Below the pieces are notes generated by a model, which did not search any database, was not told the DNA's origin, and was given only the letters and a program-made list of their open reading frames with translations. Shown piece by piece: positions 1 to 7,906 of a DNA stretch of 29,662 nucleotides. The stretch covers positions 1 through 29,662 of the forward strand of contig DHON01000104.1 in the NCBI GenBank assembly GCA_002409965.1, written 5' to 3'. Position 1 is the stretch's first letter. Every line of letters begins with the position of its first letter. The DNA comes from Firmicutes bacterium UBA5389 (GTDB lineage Bacteria; Bacillota; DTU025). Position numbers and translations under genes: made by a program.

Positions 1-174
1 TTCAAGCGAGACAGGTCAGGGAGTCGCCGCTCAGCGGGGGTATGGCCGCCGCGTCTCGGCGGCGCCTCGGTCCAGGCCCAGCGCTTGGCGCTTTTCGGCC
101 GTGCCCGCGACCGTCCGCGAGGCGCATGGGCGCCTAAGGCTCGCGCCCTGCGGGATTAGCGCGGCTTTGAGAGA
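1..174. other. Non-coding left edge with GC-rich hairpins
   Basis: I see no gene here. There is a GCCGCCG/CGGCGGC hairpin (45-63) and a terminator-like AGCGC-TTG-GCGCT stem followed by TTT (80-95). The transposase-like reading frame that starts at about 170 meets a TAG at 157-159 and does not continue into this DNA, so this is either unrelated flanking sequence or decayed beyond recognition. Confidence 0.5.
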
Positions 175-423
175 ATGAGGTATGACGAGTACCGAGCCAA
201 GGGATATCACATTGGCAGCGGCGGCGTAGAGAGCGCATGCAAGAACGTAGTGCAGATGCGGCAAAAAAGACAGGGAATGCGCTGGAGCGCTGATGGATCT
301 GAGAAGGTCCTCAACCTGAGGACATATGTCCTGAACGGTAAGTGGGACGAATTCTGGCGTAACCGCAAGGAAAGGGCCAACTCAGGAGCTGGGAGGCAAA
401 CGAAGTCCCTAATGGCAGCCTAA
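175..423 (+). pseudogene. C-terminal fragment of an ISKra4-like transposase
   Basis: The 82-residue product carries the C-terminal hallmark of ISKra4-type transposases: a tyrosine/arginine-rich lead-in, then IGSGGVESACK, a basic QKRQGMRW stretch, and a closing LRTYVLNGKWDEFW-like segment. Full transposases of this family run to several hundred residues, so only the last part survives. Similarity begins abruptly at about nt 170, just after an in-frame TAG (157), which suggests a 5' truncation by recombination rather than a point mutation. The ATG at 175 is simply the first in-frame start and need not be used. No terminal inverted repeats could be recognised downstream. It marks an old insertion next to the helicase pair and is unlikely to be functional. 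Family assignment is from memory of the motif; an ISLre2-type origin is less likely. Confidence 0.7.
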
Positions 424-562
424 CCAACCACCATGGAGGAAACGGCGCCAGGCTTTAGGAGCAACAATCGTTACACGCACCCCCCCCTGGACGCCTGGAC
501 GGGACCCCCTTGCTACCACGGCGAATCCTATGCTAAGCTTCATGTGTGGGCGGTGAGACAGA
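424..562 (+). other. Leader region of the SNF2 gene
   Basis: Short non-coding gap between the transposase remnant and the helicase start. It contains a run of nine C residues at about 479-487. I see no convincing -35/-10 pair. A weak Shine-Dalgarno GGTGAG (552-557) lies 5 nt before the TTG start at 563. Confidence 0.4.
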
Positions 563-3500
563 TTGATCCTTCACGCAGCTTGGCTTGCTTTCGCACACAA
601 TCAAGGCGTGCCGGCGCCCGGAGGGCGCCTTTTCATATGGGGCGAGTCCCCCAAGCGTCTGGGCTTGAAGTTGCGCGGTCGCAAAGGCATTTTCCCAGGC
701 CATCCGTTTCAGGCTTCTGCAAGAGAGGTGGCGCAGTCATTTGTGCTTCTTGCAGGCATTGCCGGTTGCCGACTGATCGACGGACGCCGAAAGACGGGGC
801 CTGTCGCCGGGCCCGATGCGGTGCGGGAAAGCGCGCGCATGGTGGCCAGACCCCGGAAGTGCCACGCTCTCATGCTGCTCCCGGCGGAGGCCGGATATCC
901 GATCCCCTCCCCCAACCTGCTCCAGCAGGCACGCCGCGTTCTGCCGGACGAGCGGATCGAGCGATGGACAGCCAAAGATCAAGCAGCACGTCCTTCCGGC
1001 GCATGTTCTGTTCAGACCACCGGAGTGAGCATCCCAGCCGTCGATGCCGTTCGTCTGCTTTCAGTGCTACCCCTGGGCGGCCTTGCCGCTGAGCCGGGGG
1101 ATGATCGCATGCCCGAATGCTCCCCCGGCAGCGACTTCCTCTACTGGATCCAAGCCTCCAAGTTGGTGCTGGAGCTCTTGTCCAAGCAGGAGTTCATGCC
1201 CGACATGTCAGCCTCCGCAGACGAGTCGCGCGTTCAAGCGGTGTGGCGCCCTATGTGGGAATCCGCTCAGGACGTATCGCGCTTCCACACGCTGGCTGAG
1301 GCCATGCCCGTATTGTGCAGAGCTGTGTGGCCGCCCGAAGATGCAGAGCGCGCCCGGATCGTGCCCGGCGATGTCATCCTGCGCAGTTTCATCGACACTT
1401 CCGTGGACGAGACGGTCAGAGGCATGTTGGCCATGGAGCGGAACATCCGGTGGGCCGATTCCATTGCCAGGCAGGAGTTTGACGATGCCGAGCGCCGGCT
1501 GCTGGCAATGGCCATGCTCAGCAACAAACGGCCAGCCTGCGCCTGGATCTGCAGTCTGAACAAGGAAAAACCCGAGATCCGAGCCGACCGCGCCCGCCTG
1601 GGCTCTGTCCGCCGTGGAGTGAAGGACTGGATAGACGCAGCGAGCATGGCATCATCCTCCGATGCGCCTCAGGCCTCCATCACCGGCGGTTTCCGCACCT
1701 GCTTTCGCCTTGAGTCGCCGCCAGATCCGGCAGACGCGGAAGTCTCGGAAGACCCGGCCGATCCTGTCGACCAGGCTGATCCGGCAGTCCCTGCAGGTTC
1801 AGTGCAGCCCATCGCCGCGACCGATTCCGACCCGGATGCCGATATCTGGACGCTACACTACTACCTCCAGGCTGCCGACGACCCCAGCGTGCTGGTGCCG
1901 GCAGCCAAAGTATGGGGGGAGCGCAGCGGTCTGCTGCGCTTTCTTGGCAGGCGATTCGAGAACCCGCAGGAGCGCCTGCTCGCCGATCTCGGACAGGCAG
2001 CCCGCTACTTCTCCGCAATAGAGGAAAGCCTCGGGATGGCGCGGCCTGAATCCTGCGAGCTCAGCACCGCCGAGGCTTACTCGTTCCTGCGCGAGGTGTG
2101 CCCGCGTCTGGAGAAGCTCGGCCTCGGAGTGCTCACCCCGCCCTGGTGGGACCGCGCGCGCACGAGCCCTGCCCGGCTTGGAGTGCGCCTCAAGGTCTGG
2201 TCGGAACCGAGATCAGGCGCACAAAGCCGCAGCGACAGCCGTGACCACTCCGGCGAAGACGTTGTCGTGTCTCGCTTCTCCATGGACAGCCTGGTGGATT
2301 ACGACTGGCAAGCAGCGCTGGGCGATGGAATCATGAGCAAGGACGAATTCCGTCGACTCGCCGCTCTCAAGGTCCCGCTGGTGAGAGCCAGGGGCGAGTG
2401 GGTGGAGATCAACCCCGGGGAAGTCGAATCGGCAATCGCCTTCTGGGACCAGCGAGCGGTCCGCCGCGGCCTTACCGTGCGGGATGTGCTCACAATGTCG
2501 CTCACCGCAACCGATGCCGACGACTCGGGGGTTGACGCTCTTCCTCGGGCCGGCCTTCCGGTTCTGGGCATCGACATGGACGGACCCATGGCCGACCTTG
2601 CGGCCCGGCTGACCGCCGGCGAGCGAGTCGAAGAGCTGCCGCAGCCGCGCACGTTCAGCGGCACGCTCAGGCCGTATCAGGTCCGCGGCCTCTCGTGGCT
2701 GGCATTCCTGGAGCGATGGGGCCTGGGCGCCTGCCTAGCAGATGATATGGGGCTAGGCAAGACTATTCAGATGATCGCGCTGCTGCTTCGGGCGAAGGAA
2801 GAAGGCGCTCTAGATGCGCCCACCCTGCTCGTATGCCCAACGTCCGTAGTCGGAAACTGGCAACGCGAGCTGAAACGGTTCGGCCCATCGCTTGCGGTCA
2901 TGGTCCACCATGGCCCGAACAGGCTAGCCGCCGGCGATTTCGAACAGGCCGCCGCGACCCACGATGTAGTCGTTACTACCTACGCCCTCCTGCCCCGCGA
3001 TGAGCAGACTTTGAGGCCGATCAGGTGGAACGCAGTCGTGCTCGACGAGGCGCAGAACATAAAGAATCCCGAGGCCAAGCAGAGCCAGAGCGCCCACCGC
3101 CTGAACGCCGACTTCCGCGTGGCCCTCACCGGCACGCCTGTGGAGAACCGCCTGTCGGAACTGTGGTCGATCATGGATTTCCTGAACCCCGGCTATCTGG
3201 GCTCCTTCACGGATTTCAGGCAGCGCTACGCGATTCCGATAGAGCGCTACCGAGACGCAAAGGCGTCTCATCGTCTGCGCAACCTGACGCGTCCTTTCAT
3301 ACTGCGCCGCGTCAAGACCGACCCACAGATCATCCAGGACTTGCCCGAAAAGCAGGAGGCAAAAGTGTACCCCAGTCTCACAAGAGAGCAGGTCACCTTG
3401 TACGAAGCCGTGGTCCGCGACATGCTCGCCAGAATCGATGGCGCATCGGGCATGGAGCGCAGAGGGATTATCCTGTCCACACTGCTCAAGCTCAAGCAGG

Positions 3501-4114
3501 TATGCAACCACCCCGCGCAGTTTCTGCACGATCGGAGCAGCATCGAGAATCGCTCGGGCAAACTCACCCGGCTAACGGAGATGCTCGAGGAAGTCGTCGG
3601 CGAAGGCGACCACGCGCTGGTGTTCACCCAATTCGCCGAAATGGGTTCGATGCTGCAGACGTATCTGTCTCGCGCATTGGGGTGCGAGGTCCTATTTTTG
3701 CACGGAGGAGTGCCGCAGAAGGTCAGGGACCAGATGGTCCAGAGATTTCAGAACGATCCCGCCGGCCCGCCCGTCTTCATCCTGTCGCTCAAAGCCGGAG
3801 GCACAGGGCTGAACCTGACGCGCGCAAGCTACGTCTTCCACTTCGACCGCTGGTGGAATCCGGCCGTAGAAAACCAGGCCACCGACAGGGCGTTTCGCAT
3901 CGGGCAGACCAAGAACGTGCACGTCTACAAGTTCGTGATGGCCGGCACAGTGGAGGAACGCATCGATCAGCTGATAGAAGAGAAGAAGGCCCTAGCGGAC
4001 GCGATAATCGGCGCCGGCGAGGATTGGATAACGGAGATGTCCACTGACCAACTTCACGATTTGTTCGTGTTGAGACGGGAGAGTCTTGCCGAAGAGGACG
4101 AGGCTTGGGACTAG
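563..4114 (+). CDS. SNF2-family DEAD/DEAH-box helicase
   Basis: Large (1183 aa) ATP-dependent DNA translocase of the Swi2/Snf2 type. Two RecA lobes lie at the C-terminus: motif I DDMGLGKT (about residues 727-734), motif II DEAQ (about 828), motif III LTGTPVENRLSELW, motif V KAGGTGLNLT, and motif VI QATDRAFRIGQ (about 1105). The N-terminal 500 residues are poorly conserved; residues around 510-650 look like the SNF2-associated domain (DUF3670 type) common in bacterial members. The TTG start at 563 is chosen because the family N-terminus, a short LHAAW-like strand followed by a GRLFIWGE-like turn, begins right there; later starts would remove it. The next gene, 51 nt downstream, is a SWIM zinc-finger protein, the usual partner of this helicase class, so the two probably act together on nucleic acid. 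The exact role (repair, transcription recycling or defence) cannot be read from the sequence. Confidence 0.93.
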   Translation: MILHAAWLAFAHNQGVPAPGGRLFIWGESPKRLGLKLRGRKGIFPGHPFQASAREVAQSFVLLAGIAGCRLIDGRRKTGPVAGPDAVRESARMVARPRKCHALMLLPAEAGYPIPSPNLLQQARRVLPDERIERWTAKDQAARPSGACSVQTTGVSIPAVDAVRLLSVLPLGGLAAEPGDDRMPECSPGSDFLYWIQASKLVLELLSKQEFMPDMSASADESRVQAVWRPMWESAQDVSRFHTLAEAMPVLCRAVWPPEDAERARIVPGDVILRSFIDTSVDETVRGMLAMERNIRWADSIARQEFDDAERRLLAMAMLSNKRPACAWICSLNKEKPEIRADRARLGSVRRGVKDWIDAASMASSSDAPQASITGGFRTCFRLESPPDPADAEVSEDPADPVDQADPAVPAGSVQPIAATDSDPDADIWTLHYYLQAADDPSVLVPAAKVWGERSGLLRFLGRRFENPQERLLADLGQAARYFSAIEESLGMARPESCELSTAEAYSFLREVCPRLEKLGLGVLTPPWWDRARTSPARLGVRLKVWSEPRSGAQSRSDSRDHSGEDVVVSRFSMDSLVDYDWQAALGDGIMSKDEFRRLAALKVPLVRARGEWVEINPGEVESAIAFWDQRAVRRGLTVRDVLTMSLTATDADDSGVDALPRAGLPVLGIDMDGPMADLAARLTAGERVEELPQPRTFSGTLRPYQVRGLSWLAFLERWGLGACLADDMGLGKTIQMIALLLRAKEEGALDAPTLLVCPTSVVGNWQRELKRFGPSLAVMVHHGPNRLAAGDFEQAAATHDVVVTTYALLPRDEQTLRPIRWNAVVLDEAQNIKNPEAKQSQSAHRLNADFRVALTGTPVENRLSELWSIMDFLNPGYLGSFTDFRQRYAIPIERYRDAKASHRLRNLTRPFILRRVKTDPQIIQDLPEKQEAKVYPSLTREQVTLYEAVVRDMLARIDGASGMERRGIILSTLLKLKQVCNHPAQFLHDRSSIENRSGKLTRLTEMLEEVVGEGDHALVFTQFAEMGSMLQTYLSRALGCEVLFLHGGVPQKVRDQMVQRFQNDPAGPPVFILSLKAGGTGLNLTRASYVFHFDRWWNPAVENQATDRAFRIGQTKNVHVYKFVMAGTVEERIDQLIEEKKALADAIIGAGEDWITEMSTDQLHDLFVLRRESLAEEDEAWD

Positions 4115-4165
4115 AGACAGGACTGACACACGGCTGAGAGCGCGACCAGAAGAGGAGGCCCGAGG

Positions 4166-5221
4166 ATGGCCAAGAAAGACGAATTCGCCGAGACACGGTG
4201 GGCAAAGAGATGGACAGCCGCCCTCGACAGCCTGGGCTGGTCCAGCCGCCTGCAGCGCGGACGGACCTATGCCCGGCAAGGCAATGTGCTGGAGGTCAAA
4301 GTGCGCCCGGGAAGGATCGATGCCCGAGTGCAGGGCTCGCGCAGCAGGCCCTACAGGGTGACCATCAACATCGAACCCCTGAGCGATGCCGACTGGGACA
4401 AAGCAGCGTTGGCCATGGCCGAGCACGCCTCGTTCGCCGCGCGCCTGCTGGCGGGCGAGATGCCGGAGAACATTGAAGATGCGTTCGCAGAATGCGATGC
4501 TCGGTTGTTTCCCGAATCAGAGCAAGACGTGGACATGTCTTGCACCTGCCCCGACTGGGCCAACCCGTGCAAGCACATTGCAGCTGTGTTCTACGTGCTT
4601 GGTGTGGAGTTCAACCGCGACCCGTTCCTCCTCCTGCTGCTTCGGGGGATGCCCAAAGAGCGTGTGCTGGCTGCCCTGCGCGAAAAGCGCGCACAGATCA
4701 GCGTCGTCAGCAAGGCCGACAGTGCCAGCAGCGCCGACCAGGTCCAAAAGAGCGGCACCGAGAGCCGCGGCCAGGGCGGCGGCCGAGGTAGCGGCCAAGA
4801 CGACGACCAGGCTACCAACAGGAGTTGCGACCACAATAGCGGCCGGGGTGACGATGGGAACAACAGCCGCGAAGCCGGCGAGCTTGACGCCGAACCTGAC
4901 GCAGCGAAACAGCTCCTCTCCCTAATCCAAGAGGGGTGGTCGTTCTGGAACGGGGATGCGGCGGCTGTTGAATCGCTGAAAATCGAAGTCGCAGCGCCCG
5001 AGGCGCCCCTCGGCGTCATACGCCGACTGGGCGTGCCCGAGTTCTGGGCCCGTGACAGGGCATTGTCCAACTCGGACTTCATGGCTATCATGAAAGACTA
5101 CTACCAGACCGTAACGCGGCGTGCGCTGGCCTTGGCCTACCGTGACACCGCCGCTGCCGATGCCGCTGCTGATGCCGCTGCCGATCCTGTCGACGGCACG
5201 GCCTCGGAGATCAATCACTAG
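4166..5221 (+). CDS. SWIM zinc-finger protein, partner of the SNF2 helicase
   Basis: The 351-residue protein contains a SWIM motif of the form CxCx6CxH: C126, C128, C135 and H137 in CTCPDWANPCKH, followed by a helix. SWIM fingers bind DNA or protein and are often encoded beside bacterial SNF2 helicases, as here. The N-terminal part (1-120) matches the usual upstream domain with an RLQRGRTYARQG-like segment. Residues about 195-250 are a low-complexity Gly/Asp/Arg/Asn linker. The C-terminal part resumes globular sequence and ends in a triplicated Ala-Ala-Ala-Asp tract encoded by a 12-nt repeat (5150-5185). A good ribosome binding site, GAGGAGG, lies 7 nt before the ATG. The gene is probably co-transcribed with the helicase. 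A partner or adaptor role is inferred from context. Confidence 0.88.
   Translation: MAKKDEFAETRWAKRWTAALDSLGWSSRLQRGRTYARQGNVLEVKVRPGRIDARVQGSRSRPYRVTINIEPLSDADWDKAALAMAEHASFAARLLAGEMPENIEDAFAECDARLFPESEQDVDMSCTCPDWANPCKHIAAVFYVLGVEFNRDPFLLLLLRGMPKERVLAALREKRAQISVVSKADSASSADQVQKSGTESRGQGGGRGSGQDDDQATNRSCDHNSGRGDDGNNSREAGELDAEPDAAKQLLSLIQEGWSFWNGDAAAVESLKIEVAAPEAPLGVIRRLGVPEFWARDRALSNSDFMAIMKDYYQTVTRRALALAYRDTAAADAAADAAADPVDGTASEINH
5150..5185 (+). repeat. 12-nt tandem repeat x3 inside the SWIM gene
   Basis: Three copies of GCCGCTGCCGAT (the middle copy has one C-to-T change) encode AAAD three times near the C-terminus. The unit length keeps the reading frame if copy number changes. Confidence 0.85.
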
Positions 5222-5342
5222 CCCGCCAGGCAAGCTTGCGGGACGCTGCCTACAGCGAAAGCATTGTCCATGCAGCCAGAAACCCGATTTCCCCCCAGGT
5301 CTGGGAGGTGACGCTGCCGGCTACAGACGCGCAACGCCAGGG
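5222..5342. other. Intergenic, no gene seen
   Basis: The short inverted repeat CCCGC/GCGGG just after the SWIM stop (about 5222-5242) could help end transcription, but it has no T-run. Nothing else was recognised. Confidence 0.4.
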
Positions 5343-5528
5343 TTACGCACCACATCGTGTCTCGAGATACGGATCGAACCACTCGTTGGGCGAAGCAGGC
5401 CCAAGGACTTCTCCGGCAGAAACCCGCAAGCTCAGATCGCGATCAGTAACAACCCCCGAGCCATAGGTCTTGCGCAGACTCTCTACAGCACATACGTGAT
5501 CCATTACGTTATCCATTACGTGATCCAT
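5343..5528 (-). pseudogene. Remnant of an ABC transporter ATPase N-terminus
   Basis: The 61-residue reading frame contains ESLRKTYGSG followed by DLSLRVSAGEVLG and then P-x-x-P-N. This is the pattern that precedes Walker A in ABC exporters of the drug/antibiotic type (LRKxYG, DLSLxVxxGEVxGLLGPN). The similarity stops exactly where the GxGKTT loop should begin and is replaced by an unrelated tail, so no ATPase can be made. It lies 47 nt downstream of a small gene on the same strand that has a strong promoter, so it may once have been the second gene of that unit. Its 5' end is the 12-nt repeat that supplies three in-frame ATG codons. Recognition rests on about 30 residues, so it is likely but not certain. 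Confidence 0.55.
5493..5528 (-). repeat. 12-nt tandem repeat x3 carrying three ATG codons
   Basis: On the + strand three copies of TACGTGATCCAT (middle copy TACGTTATCCAT) lie end to end. Read on the - strand each unit is ATG GAT xAC GTA, so the ABC-ATPase remnant begins with three successive possible start codons in the same frame. Confidence 0.85.
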
Positions 5529-5575
5529 CGCCGACGAACCCCGCCCTTCCGCTGCAGCTCCCCGTCTTCGCGCGC

Positions 5576-5758
5576 CTACCCCAGCATCGGAAGATACTCG
5601 CTGACCTCCATCTCGTGCGCCAGCCGTTCATCCCGTGCGGCCTTTTCGACCCGCAACCCCTCGCATGCTCGCCTGATCTCGCCACCCCAGTTCGCCGTTT
5701 GATCGCCACGCGGCGCCCGGCTCACCTCTACCCTCACGCTTCCCATCGTGATGATCAT
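5576..5758 (-). CDS. Small hypothetical protein (60 aa) with strong expression signals
   Basis: Not recognised. The ATG at 5758 is preceded by a perfect GGAGG 8 nt upstream, and a near-consensus sigma-A promoter (5812-5840) lies upstream of that. A GTG at 5767 is an alternative start but falls inside the ribosome binding site. The product is a short N-terminal beta-like stretch (MIITMGSVRVEVS) followed by charged, helix-prone sequence ending in SEYLPMLG; there is no signal peptide, membrane segment or metal motif. The strong signals argue that it is, or recently was, a real gene, possibly a small regulator or leader peptide of the now broken ABC operon downstream. It lies in otherwise decaying DNA. 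Confidence 0.5.
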   Translation of the reverse strand: MIITMGSVRVEVSRAPRGDQTANWGGEIRRACEGLRVEKAARDERLAHEMEVSEYLPMLG

Positions 5759-5792
5759 ATTTGGCACCTCCGTTCAAGTCGCACCTCAAGAT

Positions 5793-5812
5793 TATTGATG
5801 TCCGCATCAATA
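5793..5812 (-). promoter_or_regulatory. Operator-like palindrome TATTGATG-TCCG-CATCAATA
   Basis: Perfect 8-bp arms around a 4-nt centre, touching the -10 element of the promoter at 5812-5840 and covering the expected transcription start. This is the classical position for a repressor site, although a hairpin at the 5' end of the RNA is also possible. The spacing is not that of an FNR site (TTGAT-N4-ATCAA). Confidence 0.5.
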
Positions 5813-5840
5813 TATTAAATCTCTTGACCCATGATGTCAA
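5812..5840 (-). promoter_or_regulatory. Near-consensus sigma-A promoter
   Basis: On the - strand TTGACA (5840-5835), a 17-nt spacer and TAATAT (5817-5812): a perfect -35, optimal spacing and a 5/6 match to the -10. It points at the small gene starting at 5758. The inverted repeat TTGAC-N7-GTCAA (5824-5840) overlaps the -35. Confidence 0.75.
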
Positions 5841-6186
5841 TACCAAACTTCACGCGATCGTCAAATTGCATCCACCTGCGACTGAAGCGATGCTGAACCT
5901 TGCCCAAAGACCCTCGCAGGGGGCCATCGGGTTCCTCCGCAGGCTCGACGAAGCCCTGCCCAGCGCGGGGTTTCCCGTCAGAGCCCAGCGCCAGACCGTT
6001 TGGGCAGGCGGCCAGGGCCGCGCAGGCGAGGCGGATCTGCTGTGAATGCGCTGCGGGAAACGCTCACCGCCGGCTTGCGAGGCACCGGCGTGAGACGCAG
6101 CGTCTTCGCCAGGCACGCGCCTTCCCACGGAACAGGCGGAGTATGCACAAATGGGGAAAAAGGGTATGTGCTTTTTCTGACGTTAG

Positions 6187-6454
6187 TTTTTGAGATATGC
6201 TCACTTTTTGAGCATGCGCGTTTCGGCCCTGCGGCAAACTTTTACATTATGTCGATGATCTCCTGGCAACGGACGCTTGGGGAGCGCTCGGCAGACCACT
6301 AAGGGCCGCTTCGGGCGCGTTCGAGGCGCTCTGCGCGCCCGTTGACAGATTTGCAGCCCAGGTGCTGGCGTATAGTGCTATGGATGTCCCATGTCTTGTC
6401 TATACATTGCTGCATAGGTCACTTTATGAACTGCATGCAGTCACTTTCTGAGCA
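6187..6454 (+). repeat. Dispersed CACTTTNTGAGCA-type repeats
   Basis: Related copies occur at 6187-6200 (TTTTTGAGATATGC), 6201-6217 (TCACTTTTTGAGCATGC), 6419-6431 (TCACTTTATGAAC) and 6441-6454 (TCACTTTCTGAGCA). Multiple short terminal repeats of this kind are found at the ends of IS21-type elements, so these may be solo ends left after loss of the transposase genes. No istA/istB sequence is present, so the family is a guess. Confidence 0.4.
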
Positions 6455-6556
6455 CATCTCGCACACTTCCGTCAGAATATGACCACATCTCCGGTAGACC
6501 TGCCATACACAGTAGTCACAGCCAGTAGACGGCAACAGTGAAAACTCAGAACAGCT

Positions 6557-6584
6557 CGTCCAGGTCTTTTCGGCAGACTGGACG
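6557..6584 (+). other. Bulged 10-bp hairpin
   Basis: CGTCCAG-(G)-TCT pairs with AGA-CTGGACG around a 7-nt loop. There is no clear T-run afterwards, so the role is unknown. Confidence 0.35.
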
Positions 6585-6621
6585 GTGGCTTTTGCAGGCG
6601 CGCGACGTGATAAGGGTACGG

Positions 6622-6660
6622 GCGAATGGGGAATCGCGAATGGTGAATCGCGAATGGCGG
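6622..6660 (+). repeat. 14-nt tandem repeat, 2.8 copies
   Basis: The unit GCGAATGGNGAATC occurs at 6622-6635 and 6636-6649, followed by a partial third copy at 6650-6660. The units are contiguous, without spacers. Confidence 0.8.
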
Positions 6661-7144
6661 CACCTTGACACGATCACGCTGCGCAACTACTCTGGACGTA
6701 GACGTATATCCTTCTGCGTATGCATCGCCGAGAGCGAGGTGTTCGGCATGTCAGAACAGGGTCGCATGCACCGCATGTAGTTCTACATCGAACCCGGAGT
6801 CCGTGATGAACTGGCGTCTCTTGCAGAGCGCCGAGACGTACCCATGGCCCAGCTGCTCCTGTGTACGAGGGCGGGCGCAACAGCTAGTTTCTGGCCGTTT
6901 CGCGAGAGAATCCTTTCAAGCGACCGAGTTTGCGTGCTCAGCACGACTCCGCAGCAGCTCGATGCGGCCTTTCTTCTGCTCCAACACCGTCAAGACAAGC
7001 CTCGTTCGTGGATGCAACGTCCTTCGTGCTGATGCGATGCAACTCGACCGGCACTCAGCCCGAGAAGGCTTCTTGGTGGTTCCAGCCCCCGAGGAATGCG
7101 TGCATAGCTCAGATGATATCGTGAATGAGGGAAGGTTCGCTTCA

Positions 7145-7906
7145 ATGGACGACCCTGCATACGCTCCTGCAGTCGAGCTAGTCCATGTGAGCAAGACCAA
7201 GCCGGTCTTGCTGGGAGATTCGGTAACTCAACTCCAGGTGATCGGGGATGTCTCCTTCAGTGTCCCGAAAGGCGAGATCCTGGCTCTGGTGGGACCCTCG
7301 GGGTCGGGCAAGTCCACACTCCTGCGGATGATGAATAGGTTGGAGGATCCCAGCTCCGGGCAGATCAGTCTATTCGGAACGGATATCTCGTCTCTGGATG
7401 TGCGAGAGTTGAGACGGCGTGTGGGGATGGTTTTTCAGACTCCCGCGCTGATCGCCGGCACGGTCGCAGACAATGTGTCGTACGGCCCGCGCCTGCGCGG
7501 GGAGGATTGCGATCCAGGCGAGTGCCTTGACTTGGTGCGGCTCGAACGCGATCTCCTGCACCGGCCCGCCACGGCGCTCTCCGTTGGGCAGCAGCAGAGG
7601 ATGTGCATTGCTCGAGCATTGGCCAACCGGCCTGAGGTGCTCCTGCTGGACGAACCCACATCCGCCCTCGACCAAACAGCCGCCAACACCGTGCTGGACC
7701 TGGTATGCCGTCTCAACCGCGAGATGGGACTGACTGTGATCATGGTGACGCACCTGATGGAACATGCCCGCGCCGTAGGCACGCGAGTCGTGCTGCTCGT
7801 GCGCGGCGCCAAGATCGAGGAGGGCGCGGCGAACGCATTCTTCGCCAGTCCCGCCACGGAAATTGGACGAAGATTTCTGCAGGGGGAGCTATCCAATGAA
7901 TGCTAG
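7145..7906 (+). CDS. fetA: FetA-like ABC transporter ATP-binding protein
   Basis: ATPase of the two-gene UPF0014 ABC system (FetAB/YbbLM), which in E. coli has been linked to iron export. The 253-residue product has all ABC motifs: Walker A GPSGSGKST (K56), Q-loop in VFQTPALIAGTV, signature LSVGQQQR, Walker B LLLDEPTSALD and switch histidine in VTHLMEH. The reading frame is open far upstream, but the ATG at 7145 is chosen because a GGGAAGG site sits 9 nt before it and the upstream translation has no family similarity. The gene overlaps the start of the membrane partner by 11 nt, which indicates translational coupling. The transported substrate is not visible in the sequence; the iron role comes from the family only. 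Confidence 0.85.
   Translation: MDDPAYAPAVELVHVSKTKPVLLGDSVTQLQVIGDVSFSVPKGEILALVGPSGSGKSTLLRMMNRLEDPSSGQISLFGTDISSLDVRELRRRVGMVFQTPALIAGTVADNVSYGPRLRGEDCDPGECLDLVRLERDLLHRPATALSVGQQQRMCIARALANRPEVLLLDEPTSALDQTAANTVLDLVCRLNREMGLTVIMVTHLMEHARAVGTRVVLLVRGAKIEEGAANAFFASPATEIGRRFLQGELSNEC

Larger units (their letters stand above)
5841..7144. other. 1.3-kb gene-poor region with short repeats
   Basis: No reading frame here has recognisable protein features, and none has both a good start and sensible composition. The stretch holds short motifs of the CACTTTNTGAGCA type, a 14-nt tandem repeat, a GGGCGCG/CGCGCCC hairpin (6313-6340), a bulged 10-bp hairpin (6557-6584), and finally the leader of fetA. 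It looks like a graveyard of mobile DNA. Confidence 0.5.

Noticed and set aside
433..1092. A 219-codon + strand frame overlapping the start of the SNF2 gene
   Set aside because: Arg/Pro/Ser-rich translation with no domain; an out-of-frame shadow of the helicase gene in GC-rich DNA.
5795..5810. FNR-type site TTGAT-N-ATCAA
   Set aside because: The spacer is 6 nt rather than the 4 nt of FNR sites; better described as part of an 8-bp-arm palindrome.
6342..6376. Promoter TTGACA ... TATAGT
   Set aside because: The spacer is 23 nt, too long for sigma-A, and no gene follows closely.
6622..6660. CRISPR-like array
   Set aside because: Units are 14 nt and contiguous with no spacers; a simple tandem repeat.
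6665..7144. N-terminal extension of the fetA frame
   Set aside because: Cys/Ser/Arg-rich translation with no similarity to ABC ATPases; ATG 7145 has a ribosome binding site and gives the family length.
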